DNA of 64,000 nucleotides, taken from NCBI GenBank assembly GCA_903994365.1, contig CAJEXL010000004.1, positions 1 to 64,000 of the forward strand, in the 5' to 3' direction. Below, in pieces: positions 25,238-36,607 of this stretch (the stretch's first letter is position 1; each line of letters opens with the position of its first letter). Source of the DNA: an uncultured Chlorobiaceae bacterium (GTDB lineage: Bacteria > Bacteroidota > Chlorobiia > Chlorobiales > Chlorobiaceae). The notes under the pieces were generated by a model. The model saw only the letters and a list, made by a program, of their open reading frames with translations. It was not told the origin of the DNA and searched no databases. The position numbers were made by a program, and so were the translations under genes.

Positions 25238-26278
25238 TCAAGACTTCGGAACGAGATGCCCCCATTTTTCCATATCCTTGACCGTTTCAATCAGACTCTC
25301 TTTTACCGGCATAAAGCTTATGCCAAGTTCCCGTTTGATTTTTGAGTTATCAAGGCGCATGGTGCGGCCGACATTGATGCGGATATACATGCCAGTATCT
25401 TTTGGCTGTGTGAACGAAAGTGCTTTCATTAGCAGTGAGCCAGCGTAGCCCGAGAGATCAAGCCTGGGGAGTGGGTATTTACCAAAACCTGAGGATATGA
25501 GTAATGCCACGATATCCCGCATGTGCATGGTCTCTGCCGAACAGAGGTAGCGTCCGCTTGCAGCATCGTTTTCCATGGCAAGCAGATGTGCTTTTGCAAC
25601 GTCACGTACATCGACAAAGCCCCAGTTCAAATCCATAATGCCCGGATAGACGCCACTCATGATATCGCAAATCATCTGGTTGGTGGTGTTGAGTGACGGG
25701 CCGAGTGATGGACCGATCACCATAACGGGATTGATGGCAACAAGATCGAATTTTGGACGTTTATGCATGATGAAATCCCATGCTTCACGTTCAGCCAGGG
25801 TCTTGGAGTATTGATAAGGCTGACGATCAAGAGAGGACATGGTGTTCCAGTCCTTTTCGGTGAAGAGCTTTTCGCTGTTGGGTTCATCGGTAATGGCGGC
25901 AATGGACGAGGTAAAAATCAGTCGTTTGATGCTTTTCGATTTTATGCAGCTTTCGAGAATGGTTTCGGTTCCGATAACTGCCGGATCAACAAGATCAGTT
26001 TGTGGGTTTTTAACATTTATTTTATAAGGGCTTGCTGTGTGTATCACATACTCGCATCCATCGACTGCTTTGTCGTATGCTCCGGTAGTAAGCAAGTCTG
26101 CCTGTACAAGCTCCAGCCGATCCTTTGCGCCCGGCAGGGCAAGAAGAAAGGGATAATTTTTGGCATTTTTGCGTATCGTCCCCCTGACTCGGTATCCCTG
26201 TTCAAGCAACTCTCTGACAATATGGGCCGCAATGAATCCGGAAGCTCCGGTAACGCAGACTGGGTTATTGGTTTTCAT
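25238..26278 (-). CDS. NAD(P)-dependent epimerase/reductase (dihydroflavonol-reductase-like extended SDR)
   Basis: A 346-residue extended SDR. VTGASGFIAAHIV is the GxxGxxG nucleotide site, LIFTSSIAAI the catalytic Ser strand, and YQYSKTLAE the YxxxK pair. NPVMVIGPSLGPSLN and GFVDVRDVAKAHLLAME are typical of cinnamoyl-CoA reductase or dihydroflavonol-4-reductase homologues, including bacterial hopanoid- or lipid-associated members. The substrate cannot be told from sequence. It is convergent with the hic module and monocistronic. Confidence 0.85.
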   Translation of the reverse strand: MKTNNPVCVTGASGFIAAHIVRELLEQGYRVRGTIRKNAKNYPFLLALPGAKDRLELVQADLLTTGAYDKAVDGCEYVIHTASPYKINVKNPQTDLVDPAVIGTETILESCIKSKSIKRLIFTSSIAAITDEPNSEKLFTEKDWNTMSSLDRQPYQYSKTLAEREAWDFIMHKRPKFDLVAINPVMVIGPSLGPSLNTTNQMICDIMSGVYPGIMDLNWGFVDVRDVAKAHLLAMENDAASGRYLCSAETMHMRDIVALLISSGFGKYPLPRLDLSGYAGSLLMKALSFTQPKDTGMYIRINVGRTMRLDNSKIKRELGISFMPVKESLIETVKDMEKWGHLVPKS

Positions 26279-26615
26279 GATTTTTAATGAGTGAATTGTT
26301 GCAGGTAACCAGCCTTTCGCTTCGCGGAGCGAAAACCGCCTGCATCTACAGGCCTGTTAATTTACATCGAGCGAAGAAACTCTCCAATGATCTTTTGTTT
26401 CTGTTGACGCGTTGTTGAGAATATAGTGAAATGGGTATGGTGTATGTAAACCCGAGGATCTTTTAATTTTTGCGATACTCTTTTTTGCAAACACAGGTAC
26501 TAATGCTTACCATGAAGTAAGCAGGGGGTTAGGAAAACTTTCTGGCCATGCAGGGTGCTGTTTCGCTGCATTGCTTTCGCTTCTGTGTCATTTATAATCA
26601 CACACCCTTCAGCTC
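26279..26615. other. Intergenic stretch with one small hairpin
   Basis: No gene is supported here. TTTCGCT (26315-26321) and AGCGAAA (26328-26334) form a short hairpin without a T-run. The stretch must hold the promoters of the divergent SDR and PsiE-like genes. Confidence 0.5.
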
Positions 26616-27122
26616 ATGATCACCAACTTTGAAGATCGGCTCCTGAGTTCTTTACGTAACTTTAACCATATTCTCCACGCTTTTTTGGCTTTGGCGTTAG
26701 TGTTGGCCAGTTTGATGGTGGTATGGGAGTTTTCTGTAGCTGTTGTTCATGCCGTTGAATTGAATAATCTGGCGCATGGATTTCTGCAGTCATTGGGTAC
26801 CCTCTTTATTGTATGGACATTGTCAAGCCTGATTTCTGCCGAAATCCACTATGTGCAGACTGGAGTTTTTCATGTGGTTGTATTCATTGAGGTTGCCATG
26901 ATCACTCTCCTGCGTCAACTGATTGTAGAGCCGGTCAAGATTGCCACTGCTGGACAGAATACAGAGCAGCTTTTTAATGCGTGGCATTATGGTCTCTTGC
27001 TTGCATCTCTGCTGGTTATTGGCATTCTGCACAAGCTGGTGACCAGTTCCGAGAAAAAGGATAGTGATCAGGAGAGTTCGGCTTCCGGCCATTCCACTAC
27101 CGGAGATCGCTCTCTTTCTTGA
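26616..27122 (+). CDS. PsiE-family membrane protein
   Basis: A 168-residue protein with four hydrophobic segments (about 20-42, 62-80, 85-103 and 124-143) and a charged C-terminal tail. FHVVVFIEVAMITLLRQLIVEP is the most conserved part of the phosphate-starvation-inducible PsiE family. The function is unknown. No PHO-box-like site could be made out upstream. Confidence 0.75.
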   Translation: MITNFEDRLLSSLRNFNHILHAFLALALVLASLMVVWEFSVAVVHAVELNNLAHGFLQSLGTLFIVWTLSSLISAEIHYVQTGVFHVVVFIEVAMITLLRQLIVEPVKIATAGQNTEQLFNAWHYGLLLASLLVIGILHKLVTSSEKKDSDQESSASGHSTTGDRSLS

Positions 27123-27156
27123 TAGCAACCGATGGGTCAATCATTCATTGAGGATT

Positions 27157-28536
27157 TTATGCCAAAAGTGGTTCAGCATGGATGATAACTCTTCCTGCGT
27201 TGGTCAGCGAGTTGTAGAGTGCTCCCTCAAGTTTGCTGGTGATTGAATGTACCTCTTCAAGAAGTGCGTCATCGTTAAATGAGCAGTGCAGGGTAATGAT
27301 GAGCTTCTGTTGTTCGTTTTTTCGTACCTGTATGTCATGAACATTGTCAATTTTTTCAATCTTTTTGGAAGCAGAGATAATCAGTGCACATACTTGATCC
27401 TCCTCTTCGGCAAGCAGGGCGGTGGTTGTGCGTTCCTCATAACGCAACGGATCAAGATGAATGCAGATATCAAGTGATCCATCAAACTCCCTGTGCAGCT
27501 CATTTTCAAGTGCTGTGACGGTGTCGTGAGCCTGCTTGATGGTCAGACGTTGATCAATTTCGACATCAAAGGTGATATGTTTTTTCTCTCCACTGAGGCT
27601 TGTCGAGATGTTATGGGCGTGGAGGTTGTGGTTGAGGCCGATAACATGGACCCGCTCAGCAATGGTTTCGCTGTTGAGAGCAATGGGCCTGGAGTTGATG
27701 GTGATATCGCCCACGGGATACTCTTCGCGCACTTTTTGTTCAATGCGTGAGCAGATTGCCTGGACTTTTTCAACCGAGAGGGTTCTGTTGACACAAACCG
27801 CCATTTCAATGAATACCTGCGGGCCGGTTGGTTTTACCCTGATTTTGTCAACGGAGATAACACCTCCAACCATCATGGTTATCTCCTCAATACGTTCGGC
27901 AATACCTTCCGGCGCGGCATCAATAAGAACATCAATGGTTTTTTTTCCAAGGCTGAACGCCGCTTTTCCAACAAGCAGAGCTACCGCAATGCCTGCAACC
28001 GCATCCGCCCATGCGATGCCTGTTGAGACAAACAGCAATCCGACCAGAACAACCGCCGAACTGAGGATATCAGAGCTGAAGTGGAGTGCATCAGCTTCAA
28101 GCGCCTGGCTGTTGGTCTTTTTTGCAACTTTCATCAGTGCCCTTGAACGGGAAAAATCGACAACGATGGAGATGACCATGATGGCAATGGCATACCAGGT
28201 TACTTCGACCTTTGTTGTTCCGGCAATCAGCCGTTCGGCTGCGGCATAGATGATCCAGAGACTTGTTATCACCAGAAGACCTGTCTCAATAAGTGCCGAG
28301 ACACTTTCAACCTTGGCGTGACCGTAGTGGTGCTTGCTGTCGGCAGGCTTGTCGCTCATTCTGACGGCAAAGAGTGTCAGTGCGGCAGCGCCAAAGTCAA
28401 GGGCAGAGTGAGCTGCTTCGGATATAATACCGATGCTGCCGGTCATGATACCGACAACAAGCTTCATGGCAGTAAGAAAGAGACTTGCAATTACTGAGGA
28501 GAAAGCTACATTTTGTTTTTGTTGAGAGTGTTCCAT
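27157..28536 (-). CDS. Cation diffusion facilitator (CDF) transporter
   Basis: A 459-residue divalent-metal exporter. The N-terminal half has six membrane segments with the metal-site HSALDFGA (H..D) and its partner DALHFSSD. H-rich KHHYGHAK lies on the second loop. The cytoplasmic part is longer than in a simple CDF (about 300 residues) and appears to hold two ZT-dimer-like beta-alpha-beta modules (about 220-290 and 300-459). Likely Zn, Fe or Mn efflux. It is monocistronic and convergent with the PsiE-like gene. Confidence 0.88.
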   Translation of the reverse strand: MEHSQQKQNVAFSSVIASLFLTAMKLVVGIMTGSIGIISEAAHSALDFGAAALTLFAVRMSDKPADSKHHYGHAKVESVSALIETGLLVITSLWIIYAAAERLIAGTTKVEVTWYAIAIMVISIVVDFSRSRALMKVAKKTNSQALEADALHFSSDILSSAVVLVGLLFVSTGIAWADAVAGIAVALLVGKAAFSLGKKTIDVLIDAAPEGIAERIEEITMMVGGVISVDKIRVKPTGPQVFIEMAVCVNRTLSVEKVQAICSRIEQKVREEYPVGDITINSRPIALNSETIAERVHVIGLNHNLHAHNISTSLSGEKKHITFDVEIDQRLTIKQAHDTVTALENELHREFDGSLDICIHLDPLRYEERTTTALLAEEEDQVCALIISASKKIEKIDNVHDIQVRKNEQQKLIITLHCSFNDDALLEEVHSITSKLEGALYNSLTNAGRVIIHAEPLLA

Positions 28537-28674
28537 TGAGTTGTTGTACGTTGGTTACCAATTGCTAATTTCACGCAAATTCCAAAACCCTTGGTTATAT
28601 TCCGAAAATGGGGTGTTCTAATCGGTTAAAAATCCGGATACGTTCCAATATATCATGAGATTATCATAAGAGCA

Positions 28675-29811
28675 ATGAACATTGGTATATCCTGTCATCA
28701 TACCTACGGCGGCAGCGGAGCAATTGCGGCTGAGCTGGGTAAGGCACTTGCGGGAAAGGGGCATAGCGTCCATTTTTTTGGTCAGGCGGCACCGTTCAGA
28801 CTTGGTGCTTTTTCCCGCAACATTTTTTATCATGAGGTTGAAGTGACGCATTATCCGATGTTTGATGCTCCCTTCTATTCGCTCGCTTTGGCCGCCAAAA
28901 TTGCCGAGGTTGCTTTTTATGAAAAGCTGGATGTGGTGCATGCCCACTATGCGATTCCTCACGCCTTGAGCGCCATGCTTGCCCGTCAGATGCTGGAGGA
29001 CAAGTGTGCGGAGTTAAAGTGTTTCAAGCTTGCGACCACCTTGCATGGTACGGATATTACTGTTGTCGGTGCCGACCGGGGGATGGAGGATGTTGTCCGG
29101 CTTGCCATCAACAAATCCGATGGTGTGACAACAGTTTCAGGATACCTGAAGGATGAAACGGTCAGAATGTTTACTCCCAGGAAAGAGATAACAGTTATTC
29201 CAAATTTTGTCGACACCTCTCTCTTTTTTCGTTCCCCCAGGAATGAGATTCGGGAACAGCTTGGTATCGGGAGGGAGAAGATTTTGATTCATATCTCCAA
29301 TTTCAGGCCTGTGAAATGTATTGGTGATATTATCCGCATTTTTTATGCCGTGAGCCAGAGGGTTAATGCAACCCTTTTGCTTGTGGGTGATGGTCCGGAA
29401 CGGAGTGAAGCTGAAATTCTTGTGCGTCAGTTCGGGATTGTTGACCGGGTAAAGTTTCTTGGCAAACTTGTTGATATTGTTCCGTTGCTTTCCATTGCAG
29501 ATGTGATGTTGATGCCAAGCAATGCAGAGTCATTCGGGCTTGCCGCGCTTGAGGCTATGGCTTGTGGTGTACCGGTTGTTGCCACCATGGCCGGAGGGTT
29601 TCCTGAATTTATTGTGCCGGGTCGGCACGGTTATCTGCTTTCACCGGGTGATATTGAGGGGATGACAGAGAAGGCGCTTCTCCTGCTTTCAGATCAGGAT
29701 CACTGGCTTGAGTGTTCAAAAGCGTGTATCGAGCAAGCAAAGTGTTATGAAACCACTTTGCTTGTCGAACAGTATGAGGCTTATTATACAATGTTGCTTG
29801 CGGAGCCGTAG
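28675..29811 (+). CDS. bshA: N-acetyl-alpha-D-glucosaminyl L-malate synthase BshA
   Basis: A 378-residue GT4 glycosyltransferase that makes GlcNAc-malate, the first step of bacillithiol synthesis. The start MNIGISCHHTYGGSGAIAAELG, TTLHGTDITVVGAD, ISNFRPVKCI and the donor-site MPSNAESFGLAALEAMACG are those of BshA. Green sulfur bacteria are known to make N-methyl-bacillithiol, which fits. bshB and bshC are not in the window. Confidence 0.92.
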   Translation: MNIGISCHHTYGGSGAIAAELGKALAGKGHSVHFFGQAAPFRLGAFSRNIFYHEVEVTHYPMFDAPFYSLALAAKIAEVAFYEKLDVVHAHYAIPHALSAMLARQMLEDKCAELKCFKLATTLHGTDITVVGADRGMEDVVRLAINKSDGVTTVSGYLKDETVRMFTPRKEITVIPNFVDTSLFFRSPRNEIREQLGIGREKILIHISNFRPVKCIGDIIRIFYAVSQRVNATLLLVGDGPERSEAEILVRQFGIVDRVKFLGKLVDIVPLLSIADVMLMPSNAESFGLAALEAMACGVPVVATMAGGFPEFIVPGRHGYLLSPGDIEGMTEKALLLLSDQDHWLECSKACIEQAKCYETTLLVEQYEAYYTMLLAEP

Positions 29812-29836
29812 TTTTACTCCTCTAACGGCTGGCGAA

Positions 29837-30892
29837 TCAATACTGCTTGCTTGTCAGCAGCACACTTCGGTATTTGTCGAGATTTTCGAGCACCTCTCCT
29901 GTGCCTCTTGCAACGGCGGTGAGAGGATCTTCGCTGATATGGACGGCGAGTTTTGTCTCCACATTGATTTTCTTGTCAAGTCCTTTGATGAGCGCGCCAC
30001 CTCCCGCAAGAAAGAGGCCTCGATCGAAAATATCGGCAGAGAGTTCCGGCTTGGTTACTTCAAGGCTCTTCTTTATCGATGTGATGATCTGACTGATCGG
30101 TGTGGCAATGGCTTCTCTGATGGTGGCAGAGTCAACCTCCTGCTCTTCCGGAAGGGCTGTCACAAGGTTTCTTCCTCTCACCATCATGGTTAATTCCTTA
30201 TCCAGCTTGTAGGCCGAGGCAATTTTTATCTTGACATCTTCTGCCGTACGCTCGCCGATAGCAAGGTTGTAGGCTTTTCGGAAGTGACGGACAATTTCAT
30301 CGGTAATATCTGTTCCGGCAACTCGAAGGGATTCGCCGGAGGCAATGCCACCAAGGGAGATAACCGCAATTTCTGTTGTGCCACCCCCGATATCGACAAT
30401 CATGTTGCCCATTGGCTCTTTGACGTCCAGTCCGATACCAATTGCCGCAGCCATAGGTTCAGTGACCAGGTAGACCTCTCTGGCACCAACATGCTCAGCG
30501 GAGTCGCGCACTGCCCTTTTTTCAACTTCAGTAATTCCCGATGGGATACCGATAACCATTCGTCGGATGCCGAATGAAAACTTGGTCTTGGTTTTATTGA
30601 TAAGCCCCTTGATCAGCTCTTCAGTTGCCTCATAATCAGCAATGACCCCATTGGCAAGTGGCCGTATGGTGACAATGCCAGGATGGGTTTTTTCGTGCAT
30701 GAGGAGCGCTTCATGACCGATGGCTACAATTTTACCTGTATTACGTTCGCGGGCGACAATTGATGGCTCATTTAAAACAACACCTTTGCCCCTGATAAAA
30801 ATCAATGTATTTGCTGTTCCGAGATCAATGGCAATATCTCTGAACAGATTACTGAAAAAGCTCATGTTGACATGGTTCTGTGTGTCTTTCAT
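29837..30892 (-). CDS. mreB: Rod-shape-determining protein MreB
   Basis: A 351-residue actin homologue that positions cell-wall synthesis. IDLGTANTLIFIRGKG is the phosphate-1 motif, VDIGGGTTEIAVISLGG phosphate-2 and LAGGGALIKGLD the adenosine motif. The start could be ATG 30892 or ATG 30865 (MSFFSNLFRDIAIDLG); the latter fits other MreB proteins better. It is separated from mreC and mreD (48.7-50.1 kb), so the mre genes are split, as in many Chlorobi. Confidence 0.97.
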   Translation of the reverse strand: MKDTQNHVNMSFFSNLFRDIAIDLGTANTLIFIRGKGVVLNEPSIVARERNTGKIVAIGHEALLMHEKTHPGIVTIRPLANGVIADYEATEELIKGLINKTKTKFSFGIRRMVIGIPSGITEVEKRAVRDSAEHVGAREVYLVTEPMAAAIGIGLDVKEPMGNMIVDIGGGTTEIAVISLGGIASGESLRVAGTDITDEIVRHFRKAYNLAIGERTAEDVKIKIASAYKLDKELTMMVRGRNLVTALPEEQEVDSATIREAIATPISQIITSIKKSLEVTKPELSADIFDRGLFLAGGGALIKGLDKKINVETKLAVHISEDPLTAVARGTGEVLENLDKYRSVLLTSKQY

Positions 30893-31114
30893 AGTGGCTT
30901 GGAATGAAGCGGATTCAAGCTATATTCCAAGGTTTCAACTGAATTCGTAAGGTAGTTAATGGAACTTTTTTTTTCAAATGAAAAGAGGCGTAGAATCGGC
31001 TCTTTTTTTGCCATTTTCAACCTGACATGACGGTTTTCGATAAATATAACGATTGCTTTACCTTATCGCGTAAGGGAATTCCTGAAGTCTGATAACCAAT
31101 AAAACAATAATAAC

Positions 31115-32401
31115 GTGTTGCGCCTGTACCGTTTTGCTGAAGAGCGTTCAGCCTTGAAAGAGCAATTGCATAGGAGTGTTACGGTCGATGCTTCTGTTCA
31201 GTCTGTTGTTGATGAGATTTTGCAACAGGTTCGGCAGAGGGGAGATAGCGCAGTGCTCGACTATACCGAGCGCTTTCAGGGTATTCGATTATCGGCTATG
31301 CGTGTTTCACCCGATGCTATTGACGATGCTCGCAGGAGTGCCGACCCATCCTTTCTTGAGCTGCTCGAAGAGGCTTATGCCAATATTGTCCGTTTTCATG
31401 ACCATGAGGTTGAGAAGAGCTTTTTTTATGAATCCGAAGGTGGAGTGTTGCTTGGTCAGCGGGTGACTCCCATGGAAAAGGCATTGCTCTATGTGCCTGG
31501 CGGGAAGGCATCGTATCCTTCGTCGCTGCTTATGAATGCTGCCCCGGCAAACGTTGCGGGGGTGAAGGATATTTTTGTGACAACCCCCTGTGACGCTTCA
31601 GGAGAGGTGAGTTCCGATATTCTTGCTGCGGCATCGGTGGCTGGCATCAGTTCAGTCTACAAGCTTGGTGGTGCGCAGGCGATAGCGGCTTTTGCCTATG
31701 GTACAGAAACTCTTCCCAAGGTTGATATTATTACCGGTCCAGGAAATAAATATGTGGCTCTGGCAAAAAAACAGCTTTTTGGTCATGTCTCCATCGACAG
31801 TATTGCTGGCCCTTCAGAGGTGGTTATCATAGCCGACGAATCTGCCAACCCTGAATTTATCGTTCTCGACATGTTTGCCCAGGCAGAGCATGATCCTGAT
31901 GCCTCAGCAGTCCTGATTACCCCTTCGGCATCGCTTGCGGCTTTGGTGCAGCAGTGCGTCGAAGCGCGTCTGCCTGAAATGCTCCGCCACGAGATTATTG
32001 CCTCCTCTCTCCGGCAGAATGGTGCAATTGTGCTTGTTGAATCGCTTGAAGAGGCTTGCGAGGTGTCGGATATGATTGCTCCCGAGCATCTGGAGCTGCA
32101 TGTTGAGCATCCATGGGAGATTCTTCCACTTCTTCATCATGCGGGTGCAATTTTTATGGGAGGGTACTCCTGTGAAACGGTTGGCGACTATTTTGCCGGC
32201 CCCAACCACACCCTTCCGACCAGTGGCACGGCACGCTTTTTTTCGCCACTTTCGGTTCGTGACTTTGTCAAGCATACCTCAATTATCTCCTATTCAAAAC
32301 AGCAACTCCACAAGTGCGGAGCAAAAATTGCCTCTTTTGCGGATCATGAAGGGCTTCAGGCTCATGCCGAGGCCGTTCGGGCTAGATTGAGAGCATTATG
32401 A
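31115..32401 (+). CDS. hisD: Histidinol dehydrogenase
   Basis: A 428-residue zinc enzyme that oxidises histidinol to histidine in two NAD-dependent steps. [44 protein letters not shown] and AEHDPDA (zinc ligand) match the family, and APEHLELH carries catalytic residues. The start is GTG 31115; the ATGs inside are too far in. The stop overlaps the queA start (ATGA at 32398), so the two are co-translated although they belong to different pathways. Confidence 0.96.
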   Translation: MLRLYRFAEERSALKEQLHRSVTVDASVQSVVDEILQQVRQRGDSAVLDYTERFQGIRLSAMRVSPDAIDDARRSADPSFLELLEEAYANIVRFHDHEVEKSFFYESEGGVLLGQRVTPMEKALLYVPGGKASYPSSLLMNAAPANVAGVKDIFVTTPCDASGEVSSDILAAASVAGISSVYKLGGAQAIAAFAYGTETLPKVDIITGPGNKYVALAKKQLFGHVSIDSIAGPSEVVIIADESANPEFIVLDMFAQAEHDPDASAVLITPSASLAALVQQCVEARLPEMLRHEIIASSLRQNGAIVLVESLEEACEVSDMIAPEHLELHVEHPWEILPLLHHAGAIFMGGYSCETVGDYFAGPNHTLPTSGTARFFSPLSVRDFVKHTSIISYSKQQLHKCGAKIASFADHEGLQAHAEAVRARLRAL

Positions 32402-33432
32402 GAGTCGGCGACTTTGACTATCTCTTGCCCGAAGAGAGGATTGCAAAATATCCTCCTCTTGAGCGAGGCTCAACCCGTCTTCTGGTGCTTGACCGTCACT
32501 CTGGTGAGGTTGAACACTCCCGGTATGCAGCTCTTGATGCTTTTCTTCAGCCAGGAGATCTTCTTGTGCTGAATGATACGAGAGTGGTCAAGGCGAGGCT
32601 GTTTGCCTGTAAGTCAACTGGGGCACATCTTGAGCTGATGCTTCTTGAAAAGCATGATGATGATCAAAATCTTGTGCTTTATCGGGGAAGAGTTAAAAAA
32701 AATGATCAACTTGAGACAAACGGTCATAAACTGCGGGTCACCGAAATTGTTGATCATGGCGTTGCCCGGATCGAGATGCTTGATGGGGGAGTGTTGAGTG
32801 ATTTATTCGATACTTTCGGCGAGGTGCCTATTCCGCCCTACCTCAAGCGGGATGCCGAGGATGTTGACCGGGAGCGATATCAGACGGTCTTTGCCGCATG
32901 GCCGGGCTCTGTAGCAGCTCCGACCGCTTCACTGAACATGACGGAGGAGCTGCTTGGCAGGCTTCGCAACGCGGGTGTTGATATTGTTACCTTGACGCTG
33001 CATGTTGGTCTTGGAACCTTTCTTCCCGTCAGGGTGGACTCCTTTCAGGAGCATGTTATGCACCGGGAGTATTATACCATACCGGCAGAGAGTCTTGAAA
33101 AAATCCGAAAGGTCAAGACATCAACCGGCAGAGTTGTTGCCGTTGGCACAACGGTGACCAGAGCGCTTGAACATGCATGGGAGCGTGTTGATGAGTTTTC
33201 GGGAGGTAATCTCTTGACAGGCGAAGCCGATATTTTTATCTATCCCGGGTATCAATTTCGTAGTATCGACGCTCTTTTGACCAACTTTCATGCCCCCCGC
33301 TCAACCGTATTGATGCTTGCTGCTGCTTTTGCCGGTCCGGATAATTTGCGCAACGCCTATGCGGAAGCACTTGAGAAAGGATACGCTTTTCTCAGTTATG
33401 GGGATAGTATGTTGATTTGTGGCGATTATTAA
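32398..33432 (+). CDS. queA: S-adenosylmethionine:tRNA ribosyltransferase-isomerase QueA
   Basis: A 344-residue enzyme that transfers the ribosyl part of SAM to preQ1 in tRNA, giving epoxyqueuosine. [38 protein letters not shown] and [17 protein letters not shown] are diagnostic. The ATG overlaps the hisD stop by 4 bases. With queC at 19.8 kb it shows that the organism makes queuosine-type modification. Confidence 0.96.
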   Translation: MRVGDFDYLLPEERIAKYPPLERGSTRLLVLDRHSGEVEHSRYAALDAFLQPGDLLVLNDTRVVKARLFACKSTGAHLELMLLEKHDDDQNLVLYRGRVKKNDQLETNGHKLRVTEIVDHGVARIEMLDGGVLSDLFDTFGEVPIPPYLKRDAEDVDRERYQTVFAAWPGSVAAPTASLNMTEELLGRLRNAGVDIVTLTLHVGLGTFLPVRVDSFQEHVMHREYYTIPAESLEKIRKVKTSTGRVVAVGTTVTRALEHAWERVDEFSGGNLLTGEADIFIYPGYQFRSIDALLTNFHAPRSTVLMLAAAFAGPDNLRNAYAEALEKGYAFLSYGDSMLICGDY

Positions 33433-33670
33433 ATTTCCGCATACGGCATATCTCTTTTTATACCTAATAGAAATAGTTTTTTTATCTTTCTTTCCTTAAA
33501 GAATAAGGTTTTTTTATGAGCAAGAGGGAGGGAATTCTTGTTTTTAAAAGGCAGGCATACTACCTTTTTTAATGTCCTTGCTCCTCGCTATGGGAGCGCG
33601 CGTTTTTTTGCACGCATTTTTGTACAGGTATATTCATTTCAAACACACATAACCAGGGAGATTGACTTTT

Positions 33671-36241
33671 ATGAGTCTTGTAGTCCAATATCGCGCCCAT
33701 ACTGCTGAACGCGCGAAGCTGAGCATTCCACCTCTACCGCTGACCGCCGAACAGACTCGTTTGCTTGTGGGGCTCCTCCAGCAGGAGGTTGTTGAAGAGA
33801 AAGAGTATCTGCTTGAGCTGTTTCGTGATCATATAAGTCCAGGGGTTGATGATGCTGCCTTTGAAAAAGCGGCGTTTCTTGATGGAATTCTGCAAGGTGA
33901 GTTATCATGCAGCGTCATAAGCAAGAGAGATGCTGTTCAAATTTTGGGTACCATGCTGGGTGGTTATAATGTCAAGCCTCTTGTTGATGCGCTCACTCAT
34001 CATGATCCGACAATTTGCAGCGAAGCCGCCGGGATGTTGAAAAAGACCCTTCTGGTCTATGACCTCTTTGATGTTGTGGTTGATCTCTCAAAAAACAACC
34101 CTTATGCGGCTGAGGTACTCAAGTCGTGGGCAGAGGCTGAATGGTTCACCTCCAAACCTCTTCTTCCCGATAAAATGATGCTTACGGTCTTCAAGGTGCC
34201 TGGTGAGACCAATACGGATGATCTTTCTCCGGCAAGTCAGGCTTTTACCCGCAGTGATATTCCTCTGCATGCCCGCTGTATGCTCGGTACCAGGATCAAT
34301 GATCCGATCGGGACCATTGCAGAGTTGAAAACAAAGGGACATCCCCTTGCTTATGTTGGCGATGTTGTCGGTACGGGATCAAGTCGGAAGTCGGGTATCA
34401 ACTCGGTTCAGTGGCATATCGGCAATGATATCTCTGCTGTGCCGAACAAACGCACTGCCGGTGTGGTCATTGGAAGTACCATTGCTCCTATTTTTTTCAA
34501 TACAGCCGAAGATTCGGGTGCTTTGCCGATACAGGCGGATGTGACAGCGCTGGAGATGGGCGATGTTATTGAGCTTGATCTCGCGAATGGTACGATTGTG
34601 AAGAGTGGTGAGGTTGTAGCACGTTTTGAGCTCTCTCCGAACACAATCAAAGATGAGGTACGCGCCGGGGGACGTATTCCATTGATTATTGGCAGGACGT
34701 TGACCAGAAAAGCAAGAAAGGTGCTTGGGCTTGGTGACGATACCATCTTTATGCGCCCTGAACAGCCGGCAGACAGTGGCAAAGGGTACACGCTTGCGCA
34801 GAAGATGATTGGCAGGGCTTGTGGCCTTCCGGGTGTGCGTCCGGGAATGTATGTCGAACCAGAGACTCTGACGGTTGGTTCTCAGGATACAACTGGCGCG
34901 ATGACCCGTGATGAGGTGAAGGAGTTTGCGGCACTGAGTTTCAGCGCTGATCTTCTGATGCAGAGTTTTTGTCATACCTCAGCCTATCCAAAACCATCTG
35001 ATGTCAAGCTGCACAGAAGTCTTCCCTACTTTATCATGAGCAGAGGTGGAGTTGCGCTGAAGCCTGGAGATGGAGTTATTCACACCTGGCTGAACCGCAT
35101 GGTGCTGCCCGATACGCTTGGTACCGGTGGTGACTCTCATACCCGTTTTCCGATTGGCATCTCTTTCCCTGCTGGCTCCGGACTGGTGGCATTTGCCGGT
35201 GTGACCGGCTCCATGCCGCTCAACGTTCCTGAGTCGGTGCTTGTTCGTTTTAAAGGTGAGCTGCAGCCTGGAATTACTTTGCGTGATCTTGTCAATGCCA
35301 TTCCTTATGAGGCGATCAAACGTGGAATGCTGACTGTTGAAAAGAAAGGTAAGAAGAATATTTTTGCCGGTCGAATTCTTGAAATTGAGGGGCTACCTCA
35401 ACTCAAGGTTGAGCAGGCTTTTGAACTCAGTGATGCCTCTGCTGAACGAAGTGCCGCCGCCTGTACTGTTCGCCTCGACAAAGAGCCGGTTATTGAATAT
35501 CTCAGCTCGAATATAAAATTGCTTGGTCAGATGATTGAAGAGGGTTACGGTAATCCTGAAACCTTGCAGCGCCGTATCGGCAAAATGCAGGATTGGCTTG
35601 ATAACCCGGCTCTTCTTGAACCAGATGCCGACGCGGAGTATGAAGAGGTTCTTGAGATTGATATGAATAGTATTACCGAGCCGATTATTGCCTGCCCTAA
35701 CGATCCTGATGATGTCAGGACGCTTGGCGAGATACTTCGTGATGAGAATACACCAAAAGCTATTGATGAAGTATTTGTTGGAAGTTGCATGACCAATATT
35801 GGCCACTTCCGTGCCCTCGGCGAAATTTTGAGGGATAAGGGAACTGTGCCTGTGAAGCTGTGGATTGTACCGCCAACAAAGATGGATATGAAAAAACTTG
35901 TCGAAGAGGGTTATTACTCTGTTTTTGGTGCATCCGGAGCCAGAATTGAGCAGCCAGGCTGTTCGCTCTGCATGGGTAATCAGGCAAGAGTAGCCGATAA
36001 TGCCGTGGTCTTCTCAACCAGTACAAGGAACTTCGATAACCGGATGGGTAATGGTGCCAAGGTTTATCTGGGCTCTGCCGAGCTTGCCGCTGTCTGTGCA
36101 CTTCTTGGCCATCTTCCGAACAGTGATGAATACCTGACTATTGTTAGTCGGCATCTTTCAGGAGAGAAGGAGTCGAGTATTTATCAGTATCTTAACTTCC
36201 ATGAACTCGAAAAAGCAGAATTAGAGTTGCTTGTTGAATAA
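33671..36241 (+). CDS. acnB: Aconitate hydratase B
   Basis: An 856-residue AcnB, the normal length. The N-terminal HEAT-like domain (about 1-160) precedes swivel domain 4 ([19 protein letters not shown]), and the catalytic domains hold the three Fe-S cysteines in [10 protein letters not shown] (about 706) and CSLCMGN (about 766). ATG 33671 has AGGGAG upstream. In green sulfur bacteria it works in the reductive TCA cycle, interconverting citrate and isocitrate. Monocistronic. Confidence 0.96.
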   Translation: MSLVVQYRAHTAERAKLSIPPLPLTAEQTRLLVGLLQQEVVEEKEYLLELFRDHISPGVDDAAFEKAAFLDGILQGELSCSVISKRDAVQILGTMLGGYNVKPLVDALTHHDPTICSEAAGMLKKTLLVYDLFDVVVDLSKNNPYAAEVLKSWAEAEWFTSKPLLPDKMMLTVFKVPGETNTDDLSPASQAFTRSDIPLHARCMLGTRINDPIGTIAELKTKGHPLAYVGDVVGTGSSRKSGINSVQWHIGNDISAVPNKRTAGVVIGSTIAPIFFNTAEDSGALPIQADVTALEMGDVIELDLANGTIVKSGEVVARFELSPNTIKDEVRAGGRIPLIIGRTLTRKARKVLGLGDDTIFMRPEQPADSGKGYTLAQKMIGRACGLPGVRPGMYVEPETLTVGSQDTTGAMTRDEVKEFAALSFSADLLMQSFCHTSAYPKPSDVKLHRSLPYFIMSRGGVALKPGDGVIHTWLNRMVLPDTLGTGGDSHTRFPIGISFPAGSGLVAFAGVTGSMPLNVPESVLVRFKGELQPGITLRDLVNAIPYEAIKRGMLTVEKKGKKNIFAGRILEIEGLPQLKVEQAFELSDASAERSAAACTVRLDKEPVIEYLSSNIKLLGQMIEEGYGNPETLQRRIGKMQDWLDNPALLEPDADAEYEEVLEIDMNSITEPIIACPNDPDDVRTLGEILRDENTPKAIDEVFVGSCMTNIGHFRALGEILRDKGTVPVKLWIVPPTKMDMKKLVEEGYYSVFGASGARIEQPGCSLCMGNQARVADNAVVFSTSTRNFDNRMGNGAKVYLGSAELAAVCALLGHLPNSDEYLTIVSRHLSGEKESSIYQYLNFHELEKAELELLVE

Positions 36242-36255
36242 AAAAATCATTTATT

Positions 36256-36293
36256 AAGGCGGGATGTGTAGAATTATTATCACATTCCGCCTT
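36256..36293 (+). terminator. Hairpin after acnB
   Basis: AAGGCGGGATGTG (36256-36268) pairs with CACATTCCGCCTT (36281-36293) over 13 bp with one G-T pair. There is no clear T-run, so it may act as an RNA 3'-end stabiliser and not as a classical terminator. Confidence 0.6.
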
Positions 36294-36383
36294 ACAGTAG
36301 GCTTTTGGAAAGTCGCTGTTTTTTTTTATTATTCGGGAGCTGAAGAAGCTGTCAATTATCAAACAACCAAAATAAACATAGCA

Positions 36384-36581
36384 ATGAAAAAGTTTTTTGT
36401 TTTCCTCTTTCTTGTAAGTTCAGTCTCTTTTGTTGGCTGTGCTAAAAAAACTGAAGCTCCAGTAGAAGCTCCAGTAGAAGCACCAGCAGCACCAGCAGCA
36501 CCAGCAGCAGAAGCACCTGCAGCAGCACCAGCAGCACCAGCAGCAGAGGCACCAGCAGCAACACCAGCCGCAGGAAAATAA
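36384..36581 (+). CDS. Small alanine/proline-rich lipoprotein
   Basis: A 65-residue protein with a lipoprotein signal: MKKFFVFLFLVSSVSFVGC, with the lipidated Cys at 19. The mature part is made almost only of A, P and E in EAPVEAP and APAAPAAEAP repeats. Such a chain would be an extended spacer in the periplasm. The function is unknown. ATG 36384 is the only start with a signal peptide, and a strong terminator follows. Confidence 0.8.
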   Translation: MKKFFVFLFLVSSVSFVGCAKKTEAPVEAPVEAPAAPAAPAAEAPAAAPAAPAAEAPAATPAAGK

Positions 36582-36607
36582 GTTTGCGGATTTTCCTGCA
36601 TCTTATC

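Noticed and set aside
30978..31008. Small A/T-flanked hairpin (AAAAGAG/CTCTTTT) between mreB and hisD
   Set aside because: It looks like a terminator but lies between divergent genes, where neither transcript ends; left as chance or an unknown leader element.
33433..33670. 18-codon leader peptide (ATG at about 33516) before acnB
   Set aside because: No ribosome binding site, attenuator structure or biased codons that would support a regulatory leader.
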